Assembly (NCBI GenBank): GCA_036555725.1
Contig: DATBKU010000130.1
Span: forward strand, 310,001 to 374,000
DNA length: 64,000 bases
Direction: 5' to 3'
Source of the DNA: CALAED01 sp036555725
GTDB taxonomy: Bacteria; Actinomycetota; Actinomycetes; Streptosporangiales; Streptosporangiaceae
Below the pieces are notes generated by a model that was not told the origin of the DNA, searched no databases, and worked only from the letters and a program-made list of their open reading frames with translations. The number at the start of each line of letters is the position of its first letter. The stretch's first letter is position 1. This document shows positions 57,443 to 64,000 of the stretch, one piece after another. A program made the position numbers and the translations under genes.

Positions 57443-59860
57443 GTGGTGGTGATCGGATTGCGGTCTGTCGGCACACCTTCCGCCCGCCGGCGGCTGTCCC
57501 TGCTGGCCGCACTGGCGCTGTTCACAACAATGAGCCTCGTAGCCACGGGCCACACCCAGGCCCGGGCGGCGACGACCATCACGATCAACGGCAACGCCGC
57601 CGGCCGTACGTTCGACGGGGTCGGCGCGATCAGCGGCGGCGGGGGCAACAGCCGGCTGCTGATCGACTACCCGGAACCGCAGCGTGCCCAGATCCTCGAC
57701 TATCTCTTCCGGCCCGGGTACGGCGCGGCCATGCAGATCCTCAAGGTCGAGGTCGGCGGCGACACCAACTCGACCAGTGGCGCCGAACCGAGCCATCGGC
57801 ACACTGCGAGCGACCTCAACTGCGGCCGGGGGTACGAGTGGTGGCTGATGGAGCAGGCCAAGGCGCGCAACCCGAACATCAAGCTGGCCGCGCTCGCCTG
57901 GGGCGCGCCGGGGTGGATCGGCAACGGCAACTTCTGGTCCACCGACATGATCAACTATCTGGTGGCCTGGCTGGACTGCGCGAAGAACAGCCACGGCCTC
58001 ACCATCGACTACCTCGGCGGCTGGAACGAGCGCGGGCACGACAAGGGCTGGTACGAGAACCTCAAGTCGACGCTGGTCAGCCGGGGGTACGGCAACGTCA
58101 AGGTGGTCGCCGACGACACCAGCTGGGCGGTGGCCGACGACGCGGCCGGCGACGCGACGTTCCGGGCGGCCGTCGACATCCTCGGCTCGCACTATGTCTG
58201 CGGCTACCGCAGCGCGCAGACCAACTGCCCCAGCTCGGCCAACGCCCTGGCGACCGGCAAGACGCTGTGGGCCAGCGAGAACGGCTCCGACGACTACAAC
58301 GCGGGCGCGATCAACCTGGCCCGCGGCATCAACCGCGACTACATCGACGGCAAGATGACCGCGTACATTAACTGGCCGGTCATCGCCGCGATCCAGCCCA
58401 ACATCCCGTTCCCCACGATGGGCGTCGCGGTGGCCGCGCAGCCGTGGTCCGGGACGTACTCCATCGGCAAGAACGCCTGGGTAATGGCGCACACGACGCA
58501 GTTCACCGCGCCGGGCTGGCGCTACCTCGACACGGCGTCCGGTTACCTGGGCGGCAACCGAGCCAATGGCAGCTACGTGACGCTCCGCTCGCCGAACACC
58601 GGCGACTACAGCACGGTCATCGAGACCATGGACGCCACCGCCGCGCAGAGCTTCACCGCGACCGTGACCGGCGGCCTGTCCACCGGTGCCGTCCACGTGT
58701 GGTCCACCCGGGTCGGCTCCAACAGCACCAGCGACTTCTTCGTCCACTCCGCCGACATCACGCCGTCCGGCGGCACCTTCACCCTCACCCTGCAGCCCGG
58801 GTTCGTGTACACGCTGAGCACCACCACCGGGCAAGGGAAGGGCACCGCGACCGGCCCGCCCGCCGCACCGCTCCCCCTGCCGTACACCGACAACTTCGAC
58901 GGGTACGCAACCGGTACCGAGGCGCGCTACCTGCAGGACCAGCAGGGTGCCTTCGAGGTCACGACCTGCGGCGCGGGCCGGGCCGGACGCTGCGTACGGC
59001 AGATGTCCCCGCGCGCGCCGATCACTTGGGACGCGCTGAGCGACCCGTACGCCCTGATCGGCGACCTCGGCTGGGCCAACTACAAGGTGTCCAGCGACGT
59101 CCTGCTGGAGCAGGCCGGGTACGCCGAGGTGATCGGCCGGGCCACCTGGCAGCACTCGTTCGGCCCCGCCGGGCTCGACGCGTACTACCTGCGGGCCAGT
59201 AACACCGGCGCCTGGCAGCTGCTGCGCAACGACACCAACAACGCGATGACGACGCTGCGCAGCGGCACCGTCGCCGCATGGGGCACCGGCAGCTGGCACA
59301 CCCTCGGGCTGACCTTCTCCGGCAGCACGATCACCGCGCAGATCGACGGCACGACCGTGGCCACCCTCACCGACACGAGCTGGAGCGTCGGGCAGGTGGG
59401 CGTCGGCACCAGCCAGACCCAGACCGCGCAGTTCGACAACCTGAGCGTGACCGCGGTCTCCGGCCCGCCGCCCCCGACATCCGGACGGCTCGTCGGGGTC
59501 GGCTCCGGTCGCTGCCTCGACGTCCCGAACCAGTCACAGACCAACGGCACGCAGACCGTTATCTGGGACTGCAACGGCGGCGCCAATCAGCAGTGGACCC
59601 AGCTGTCCAACGGAGCCCTGCAGGTGTACGGGACGAAGTGCCTCGACGTGCAGAACCACAGCACGTCGCCCGGCGGGGTCGTCGCCATCTGGGACTGTAC
59701 GGGCGGCGCGAACCAGCGGTGGACGGTCAACACCGACGGCACGATCGTCGGCGTCGAATCGGGGCTCTGCCTCGACGTCACCGGAGCCGGTACCGCCAAC
59801 GGCACCAAGGTCGAGACCTGGACCTGCAACGGCGGCGGCAACCAGCGCTGGACCCGGTAA
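57443..59860 (+). CDS. secreted GH59-type galactosidase with ricin-B lectin domain
   Basis: An 805-residue secreted glycoside hydrolase. After a signal peptide (RRRLSLLAALALFTTMSLVA to about residue 42) comes a catalytic TIM barrel like galactocerebrosidase: acid/base Glu in YLGGWNERGHDKGWY and nucleophile Glu in LWASENGSDDYNAGA. Next are a beta-sandwich and a concanavalin-like domain (ITAQIDGTTVATLTDTSWSV), and finally a ricin-type lectin domain of three repeats with QW motifs (GGANQQWTQ, GGANQRWTV, GGGNQRWTR). GTG 57443 is chosen over TTG 57335, since a TTGACT (57363) lies in between. Confidence 0.88.
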   Translation: MVVIGLRSVGTPSARRRLSLLAALALFTTMSLVATGHTQARAATTITINGNAAGRTFDGVGAISGGGGNSRLLIDYPEPQRAQILDYLFRPGYGAAMQILKVEVGGDTNSTSGAEPSHRHTASDLNCGRGYEWWLMEQAKARNPNIKLAALAWGAPGWIGNGNFWSTDMINYLVAWLDCAKNSHGLTIDYLGGWNERGHDKGWYENLKSTLVSRGYGNVKVVADDTSWAVADDAAGDATFRAAVDILGSHYVCGYRSAQTNCPSSANALATGKTLWASENGSDDYNAGAINLARGINRDYIDGKMTAYINWPVIAAIQPNIPFPTMGVAVAAQPWSGTYSIGKNAWVMAHTTQFTAPGWRYLDTASGYLGGNRANGSYVTLRSPNTGDYSTVIETMDATAAQSFTATVTGGLSTGAVHVWSTRVGSNSTSDFFVHSADITPSGGTFTLTLQPGFVYTLSTTTGQGKGTATGPPAAPLPLPYTDNFDGYATGTEARYLQDQQGAFEVTTCGAGRAGRCVRQMSPRAPITWDALSDPYALIGDLGWANYKVSSDVLLEQAGYAEVIGRATWQHSFGPAGLDAYYLRASNTGAWQLLRNDTNNAMTTLRSGTVAAWGTGSWHTLGLTFSGSTITAQIDGTTVATLTDTSWSVGQVGVGTSQTQTAQFDNLSVTAVSGPPPPTSGRLVGVGSGRCLDVPNQSQTNGTQTVIWDCNGGANQQWTQLSNGALQVYGTKCLDVQNHSTSPGGVVAIWDCTGGANQRWTVNTDGTIVGVESGLCLDVTGAGTANGTKVETWTCNGGGNQRWTR

Positions 59861-59949
59861 GCCGCCTTGACCCGCAGGGGACACAGGTCAGACTCGAAGA
59901 CGCATGGTCCTTGGTTTTCCCTTACTCCGGAAACAGAGGAGGACGACCG

Positions 59950-60876
59950 ATGCGTCGTCGTTCAGTGCTCAACATGCTGAAACCGGCCATGGTGCCATTC
60001 GTGGTCATCGCCATGGTGACGGCCTTGACGGGGTCGGCGGCGGCCGCCGCGAAGCGTACCGATCTGATCGTCTTGCCGGGGGCGACCTCGGCGGAGGGCA
60101 TCGCCGCCGGCCGAGGCACCACCTTCTACGCGGGGGATCTCTTTGCCGGCGACATCTTCCGCGGCGACATCAAGCGCGGCACGGCCGAGCCGTTCATCGA
60201 CGCGCCGGCCGGCCGCATGGCGGTCGGCATGAAGGCGGACGTCCGCGACGGGCTGCTCTTCGTCGCCGGTGGCAGCGGACATCTGTACGTGTACGACCTG
60301 CGCACCAAGGCCACCGTGGCCGATTACACGGTCGGCGACCCGGCCACGTCGTTCGTCAATGATGTGGCCCTCACCAAGCGCGGCGCCTGGTTCACCGACT
60401 CGCTGCAGCCGCAGCTGTACTTCGTGCCGCTCGATCGACACGGGCACCCGGGGACGCTGCGCGTGCTGACGCTCAGCGGGCCCGCGGCGACGCACACCGG
60501 GGGGTTCGATCTGAACGGCATCCAGGCGACGCCCGACGGAAAGACGCTGCTGGTGGCGCACACCGGCAATAACGCGATCTACAAGGTCGACCCGGCGACC
60601 GGGGCCAGCACGCACGTCGTCGACATCACCGGGCCCGACGGCATGGTGCTCCGGGGCCACCTACTGTGGGTCGTCCACACGAACATGGTGACCCGCCTGC
60701 GGCTGAGCCCCGGCCTGAACTCCGCCGTCGTCGAGGAGGACATCAACAGCAACCTGTTCGAGACGCCGTCGACCGCCGCCCTCTTCGGCCATGTGCTCGG
60801 CGTGGTGAACGCCAAGTTCGATACGGGCAACCCACCCACGGCCGACCAGTACGAGGTGGTCGTCGTCCACGCATAA
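59950..60876 (+). CDS. secreted beta-propeller (SMP-30/gluconolactonase-like) protein
   Basis: A 308-residue exported protein with a signal peptide (PFVVIAMVTALTGSAAAAAK). The rest has propeller-blade repeats such as LLFVAGGSGHLYVYDLRTKA, TLLVAHTGNNAIYKVDPATG and HLLWVVHTNMVTRLRLSPGL. The fold resembles SMP-30/gluconolaconase-like and NHL proteins; metal ligands cannot be assigned. AGAGGAGGA precedes the ATG. It lies 89 bases after the galactosidase gene in the same direction, so both may be exported together. Confidence 0.8.
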   Translation: MRRRSVLNMLKPAMVPFVVIAMVTALTGSAAAAAKRTDLIVLPGATSAEGIAAGRGTTFYAGDLFAGDIFRGDIKRGTAEPFIDAPAGRMAVGMKADVRDGLLFVAGGSGHLYVYDLRTKATVADYTVGDPATSFVNDVALTKRGAWFTDSLQPQLYFVPLDRHGHPGTLRVLTLSGPAATHTGGFDLNGIQATPDGKTLLVAHTGNNAIYKVDPATGASTHVVDITGPDGMVLRGHLLWVVHTNMVTRLRLSPGLNSAVVEEDINSNLFETPSTAALFGHVLGVVNAKFDTGNPPTADQYEVVVVHA

Positions 60877-60902
60877 GCGAATAAGTCGTACGAAATCAGG
60901 GC

Positions 60903-61151
60903 TCAGGGCCAGCGGATCGTCGCGCCCTCCGCCGGGACGTGGTACGGGATATACGCGACCGTGGTGTAGCCGTCGTCGTGGCAGTCTCTGCAGAGGTACG
61001 TACGGTGGCCGCGCAGGCCGTGGCCGCGCTCGAGACACGGCGGACACTGGCACGGCGACCAGCCCACGATCGTCTGGCCCGCCCGCAGCTCGTGCCCCCG
61101 GGGACACACCTCGGGGGCACGCTCCACGCTCCGCTCCTTGATGGTTGTCAT
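60903..61151 (-). CDS. small zinc-ribbon-like protein
   Basis: An 82-residue protein rich in Cys and His: EVCPRGHELRAG, WSPCQCPPCLERGHG and YLCRDCHDDGYTTV. The paired cysteines suggest one or two zinc ribbons. Proteins of this kind are widespread and uncharacterised in actinomycetes. GGAAGGGG lies upstream of the ATG. It converges on the propeller gene. Confidence 0.65.
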   Translation of the reverse strand: MTTIKERSVERAPEVCPRGHELRAGQTIVGWSPCQCPPCLERGHGLRGHRTYLCRDCHDDGYTTVAYIPYHVPAEGATIRWP

Positions 61152-61319
61152 GGCCGCGGCACCCCTTCCGCTTCTCCACCAACGCTACGCCGTACGCGCC
61201 GATGTTCGGGAGGGGAGAATCGAATTTCTTCGCGAACGACCTGTAAGCGGGACGGACCGGTTCGAATGCGGTTCTAGAATGCGGTACGACTCGATGGGTC
61301 CGGCGGACAGGAGACACAG

Positions 61320-62450
61320 ATGGACGCGCAGGACTTCGGCGACGTGCTGGCGGCCGTCCGAGCGTTCGTACGGGACCAGGTGATCCCGCGCGAGGACGAG
61401 ATCGAGGAAACCGACGAGATCCCGGCCGACCTGCGCGAGACCGCCAAGCGCATGGGCCTGTTCGGCTACGCGCTCCCGGAGGCGTACGGCGGGCTCGGCC
61501 TCAACCTGAGTGAAGAGGTACGGCTGGCGTTCGAGCTCGGATACGCCTGTCCCGCCTTCCGGTCGATGTTCGGTACCAGCAACGGCATCGCCGGCCAGGT
61601 GCTCGTCAACTCGGGCACGCCCGAACAGCGGGACGCCTGGCTGCCCAGGCTGGCCGGCGGCGAGGTCGTCGGCGCGTTCGCGCTCACCGAGGCCGAGGCG
61701 GGCTCGGACCCGAGCACTCTGACCACGACGGCGACCAAAGACGGCGACGACTACATCATCAGCGGCGCGAAGCGGTTCATCACGAACGCGCCCGAGGCCG
61801 ACGTGTTCATGGTCTTCGCCCGTACGGGCGGGTCCGGCTCCCGCGGGATCTCCACGTTCCTCGTCGAGAAGGGCAGCCCGGGCCTGAAGGTCGGCCCGCC
61901 CGACGTCAAGATGGGGCAGCGCGGCGCGCACACCGCGGAGGTCTTCTTCGACGGCGTCCGCGTGCCCGCGGCCAACCTGATCGGCGCGGAGGGCTCCGGC
62001 TTCCGTACGGCCATGGCCTCGCTCGCGCACGGCCGGGTGAGCATCGCCGCGGTCTGCGTCGGGCTCGCCCAGCGGCTGCTCGACGAGACGGTCCAGTACG
62101 CCAGGGACCGATCGCAGGGCGGCCACAAGATCGGCGAGTACCAGTTGGTGCAGGGCCTGATCGCCGATTCCCAGACCGAGCTGTACGCCGGCCGCGCGAT
62201 GGTGCTCGAGGCCGCCCGGGCCTACGACGCGGGCGAGGACACCAAGCTCGGCCCGTCCTGCGCGAAGTACTTCTGCTCGGAGATGCTCGGCCGGGTCGCC
62301 GACCGGGCCGTCCAGGTCTTCGGCGGCATGGGCTACATGCGGGGCGTGCCGGTCGAGCGGTTCTACCGGGACGCGCGGCTGTTCCGCATCTACGAGGGCA
62401 CCAGCCAGATCCAGCAGCTCGTCATCGCCCGCCGCCTGCTCAGCGCGTAA
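61320..62450 (+). CDS. acyl-CoA dehydrogenase
   Basis: A 376-residue FAD-dependent acyl-CoA dehydrogenase for beta-oxidation or branched-chain acid breakdown. Flavin and substrate motifs are FALTEAEAGSDPSTLTTTAT and YIISGAKRFITNAPEADVFM; the C-terminal catalytic Glu is in RIYEGTSQIQQLVIARRLL, and the FAD segment VQVFGGMGYMRGVPVERFYR is intact. CAGGAGA lies before the ATG. A 9-bp direct repeat (GAATGCGGT at 61264 and 61277) is in the promoter region. Confidence 0.92.
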   Translation: MDAQDFGDVLAAVRAFVRDQVIPREDEIEETDEIPADLRETAKRMGLFGYALPEAYGGLGLNLSEEVRLAFELGYACPAFRSMFGTSNGIAGQVLVNSGTPEQRDAWLPRLAGGEVVGAFALTEAEAGSDPSTLTTTATKDGDDYIISGAKRFITNAPEADVFMVFARTGGSGSRGISTFLVEKGSPGLKVGPPDVKMGQRGAHTAEVFFDGVRVPAANLIGAEGSGFRTAMASLAHGRVSIAAVCVGLAQRLLDETVQYARDRSQGGHKIGEYQLVQGLIADSQTELYAGRAMVLEAARAYDAGEDTKLGPSCAKYFCSEMLGRVADRAVQVFGGMGYMRGVPVERFYRDARLFRIYEGTSQIQQLVIARRLLSA

Positions 62451-62505
62451 CCCGTTTCGCATCGGGGGCCGAGGTTGGGTATGGTTACCTCGCGCTTCGA
62501 ACCCG

Positions 62506-62581
62506 GCCCCGTTAGCTCAGTCGGCAGAGCGTCTCCATGGTAAGGAGAAGGTCTACGGTTCGATTCCGTAACGGGGCTCCA
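62506..62581 (+). tRNA. tRNA-Thr (anticodon GGU)
   Basis: Acceptor GCCCCGT pairs with ACGGGGC. The D arm is GCTCAGTCGGCAGAGC, the anticodon loop ATGGTAA holds GGT, and the T arm is ACGGTTCGATTCCGT. Discriminator T is followed by an encoded CCA (62579-62581). It is first in a tRNA-Thr/tRNA-Met/rpmG block conserved in many actinomycetes. Confidence 0.95.
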
Positions 62582-62619
62582 GTATTCTGGCAATCCGATC
62601 GTTCACCCGATCGCCGCTC

Positions 62620-62693
62620 GGCGGAGTAGCTCAGTCAGGCAGAGCAAGCGGCTCATAATCGCTGTGTCGCCGGTTCAAGTCCGGCCTCCGCTA
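62620..62693 (+). tRNA. tRNA-Met (elongator, anticodon CAU)
   Basis: Acceptor GGCGGAG pairs with CTCCGCT (one G-T at the end). D arm GCTCAGTCAGGCAGAGC, anticodon loop CTCATAA, T arm GCCGGTTCAAGTCCGGC. The CCA end is not encoded, unlike the other two tRNAs in the window: CTA follows the discriminator A. Confidence 0.93.
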
Positions 62694-62767
62694 CTACCTG
62701 GCCGTACGCCTTCCGACGTACGGCGAGGTAGGTTGTCCATTTCCCTAGCCAAGAAAGGCACTCCCTC

Positions 62768-62932
62768 GTGGCTGCCACCGACGTACGGCCGAAGATCACG
62801 CTGGCCTGCCAGGAGTGCAAGCACCGCAACTACATCACGCGGAAGAACCGGCGTAACGACCCCGACCGGCTCGAACTGAAGAAGTACTGCCCCAACTGTA
62901 GGTGCCATCGTCCCCACCGCGAGACCCGCTGA
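62768..62932 (+). CDS. rpmG: 50S ribosomal protein L33
   Basis: L33, 54 residues, a zinc-binding large-subunit protein. It has the family opening ATDVRPKITLACQECKHRNY, the middle RKNRRNDPDRLELKKYCPNC, and ends CHRPHRETR. The two CxxC pairs (CQEC and CPNC) form the zinc site. The end differs slightly from the common CPNCGKH form, reading CPNCRCH. It follows the two tRNAs and precedes the hadA-hadB-murB genes, the usual actinobacterial order. Confidence 0.95.
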   Translation: MAATDVRPKITLACQECKHRNYITRKNRRNDPDRLELKKYCPNCRCHRPHRETR

Positions 62933-63006
62933 GCTGGAAGCAGTACTGCCCCGCTGTGCTGGTCGGGTTGGGCAGGTGCCATCGCCCCCACTGCGAGACC
63001 CGCTAG
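62931..63006 (+). repeat. degenerate partial duplication of the rpmG 3' end
   Basis: The stretch 62931-63006 repeats 62873-62932 (the last 20 codons of rpmG): AGTACTGCCCC, AGGTGCCATCG and GCGAGACCCGCT all recur in order. A spacer of about 15 bases, absent from the first copy, interrupts it, and it ends in its own in-frame-looking TAG. Confidence 0.8.
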
Positions 63007-63055
63007 GCCCAAGGCCGCCCGGGACGACTGAACGTCGTTCTGTTACGGTCTCGTC

Positions 63056-63499
63056 ATGCCACTGAACCGGGACTACATCGGGCACACGTTCCCCCCCACG
63101 GAGCCGTACGAGGTCAGCCGGGTCAAGATCCGGGAGTTCGCCGACGCGATCGGCGACGCCAACCCCGTCTACCGAGACCGGGAGGCCGCGAAGGCCGCCG
63201 GTCATCCCGACGTGGTGGCGCCGCCGACCTTTCCGATCGTCTTCACAATGGGCGGTGCGGCACTCGCGGGCGCGGACCTCGGGGTGAACTACGCCATGGT
63301 CGTCCACGGCGAGCAGCGGTTCGAGTACACCCGTCCCGTCCGCGCCGGCGACACCGTGGTCTGCCAATCGACGATCAACGACATCCGCGCGGCCGGGCGC
63401 AATGAGCTGATGACGATCCAGACCGAGGTCAAGACCGTCGAGGGCGAGCACGTCTGCACTGCGTACAACACCCTCGTGGAGCGGGGAGGCGCGGCATGA
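63056..63499 (+). CDS. hadA: (3R)-hydroxyacyl-ACP dehydratase subunit HadA-like
   Basis: A 147-residue MaoC-N-like hotdog protein, non-catalytic partner of HadB in the type II fatty acid dehydratase. It has IGHTFPPTEPYEVSRVKIRE, FADAIGDANPVYRDREAAKA and PPTFPIVFTMGG. A TACGGT box ends six bases before the ATG with no ribosome site, so the message starts leaderless. It overlaps hadB by four bases. Confidence 0.9.
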   Translation: MPLNRDYIGHTFPPTEPYEVSRVKIREFADAIGDANPVYRDREAAKAAGHPDVVAPPTFPIVFTMGGAALAGADLGVNYAMVVHGEQRFEYTRPVRAGDTVVCQSTINDIRAAGRNELMTIQTEVKTVEGEHVCTAYNTLVERGGAA

Positions 63500-63921
63500 G
63501 CGCGCGGATCAAGTACGACGAGGTCGAGGTCGGCGCCGAGATCCCCGCGCAGACCTACCCGATCGACCGGGGCAACCTGGTGCGGTACGCCGGGGCGTCG
63601 GGCGACTTCAACCCGATCCACTGGCGCGAGAGCTTCGCCAAGGCCGTCGGCCTGCCCGACGTGATCGCGCACGGCATGTTCACCATGGCCGAGGCGGGCC
63701 GGTACATCACCGACTGGGTCGGCGACCCCGGTGCCCTGGTCGACTACGGCGTCCGGTTCTCCGGCATGGTCGTCGTGCCCGACGAGGGCGGCAACGAGCT
63801 CGAGGTCAGCGGCGTCGTCGAGCAGAAGCTCGACGACAACAAGGTCGTGGTCGCACTGACCGCCCGCGCACAGGGCGAGAAGGTGCTCACGCGGGCCAAG
63901 GCGACGGTCCGGCTCGCCTAA
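63496..63921 (+). CDS. hadB: (3R)-hydroxyacyl-ACP dehydratase subunit HadB-like
   Basis: A 141-residue MaoC-type hydratase with the catalytic Asp and His: YAGASGDFNPIHWRESFAKA, then VIAHGMFTMAEAGRYITDWV. With HadA it dehydrates (3R)-hydroxyacyl-ACP in fatty acid elongation. In mycobacteria the pair is encoded behind rpmG, as here. It overlaps hadA by ATGA and is followed by murB after three bases. Confidence 0.93.
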   Translation: MSARIKYDEVEVGAEIPAQTYPIDRGNLVRYAGASGDFNPIHWRESFAKAVGLPDVIAHGMFTMAEAGRYITDWVGDPGALVDYGVRFSGMVVVPDEGGNELEVSGVVEQKLDDNKVVVALTARAQGEKVLTRAKATVRLA

Positions 63922-63924
63922 CCT

Positions 63925-64000
63925 GTGGTGGTGCTCGCTGAACAGGTAACGCTCGCCGCGTACACGACCCTGCGGCTCGGCGGCCCGGCACGCCGCTTCG
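63925..64000 (+). CDS. murB: UDP-N-acetylmuramate dehydrogenase, N-terminal fragment
   Basis: Only the first 25 codons are in the window, reading VVVLAEQVTLAAYTTLRLGG and continuing PARRF, the standard start of MurB (TTLRLGGPA before the FAD-binding domain). MurB reduces UDP-N-acetylglucosamine enolpyruvate in peptidoglycan synthesis. Tandem GTG codons at 63925, 63928 and 63931 leave the exact start open. The gene is cut by the window end. Confidence 0.85.
   Translation, partial: MVVLAEQVTLAAYTTLRLGGPARRF

Noticed and set aside
1..64000. CRISPR array or phage region
   Set aside because: No regularly spaced identical repeats of 24-40 bp with unique spacers, no integrase and no capsid or terminase genes were seen.

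Overview
The window is dense, very GC-rich DNA with short gene gaps, many GTG and TTG starts, four-base GTGA/ATGA gene overlaps and promoters that leave almost no leader. Together with the gene content (actinobacterial nuo layout, korAB-type oxidoreductase, hadA-hadB-murB after rpmG, ECF sigma factor with a SnoaL-like tail, an IS701-type element) this points to a chromosomal segment of a high-GC actinomycete. A filamentous soil genus of the Micromonosporales or Streptosporangiales is a reasonable guess, but the sequence alone does not settle the family.

Layout. 0-9 kb: the distal half of a respiratory complex I operon (nuoH-I-J-K-L-M-N), followed by a polyprenyl diphosphate synthase that probably makes the menaquinone tail. 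9-24 kb: small accessory genes (MDR oxidoreductases, RarD-type exporter, methyltransferases, MsrA, DHFR-fold proteins, AraC regulator, MetE-like protein, secreted purple acid phosphatase, YCII and GNAT proteins, isochorismatase fold) with several broken genes at 12.3-12.7 and 20.8-21.2 kb. 24-32 kb: an ABC permease translationally coupled to a large fusion of an extracellular alpha/beta-hydrolase to an ABC ATPase, then a TetR/DHA2 efflux pair and two adjacent SecD-P1-like membrane-anchored proteins. 32-35.4 kb: crotonase and the two-subunit 2-oxoacid:ferredoxin oxidoreductase. 35.7-37.5 kb: a Gly/Tyr/Gln/Pro-rich membrane protein.

37.5-49.5 kb: a second, partial complex I set (nuoA2-B2-C2-H2, then I2-J2-K2-L2-M2-N2). 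It has no nuoD, E, F or G. It is split between H2 and I2 by an intact 1.42-kb IS701-type element and an opposing helix-hairpin-helix gene. NuoB2 carries a long acidic tail and NuoC2 a long basic tail, and two tiny reading frames bridge I2-J2 and K2-L2.

49.6-64 kb: HtpX-like protease, methionine aminopeptidase divergent from a small XRE regulator over a palindrome holding both -10 boxes, YajQ, tRNA-Tyr with a terminator, a YCII/DHFR-like/ECF sigma group, an AraC regulator, a thioesterase, a secreted GH59-type galactosidase with a ricin-type lectin tail, a secreted beta-propeller protein, an acyl-CoA dehydrogenase, and the conserved block tRNA-Thr, tRNA-Met, rpmG, hadA, hadB and the start of murB, which runs off the end.

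All identifications are by reading motifs; no database search was run.
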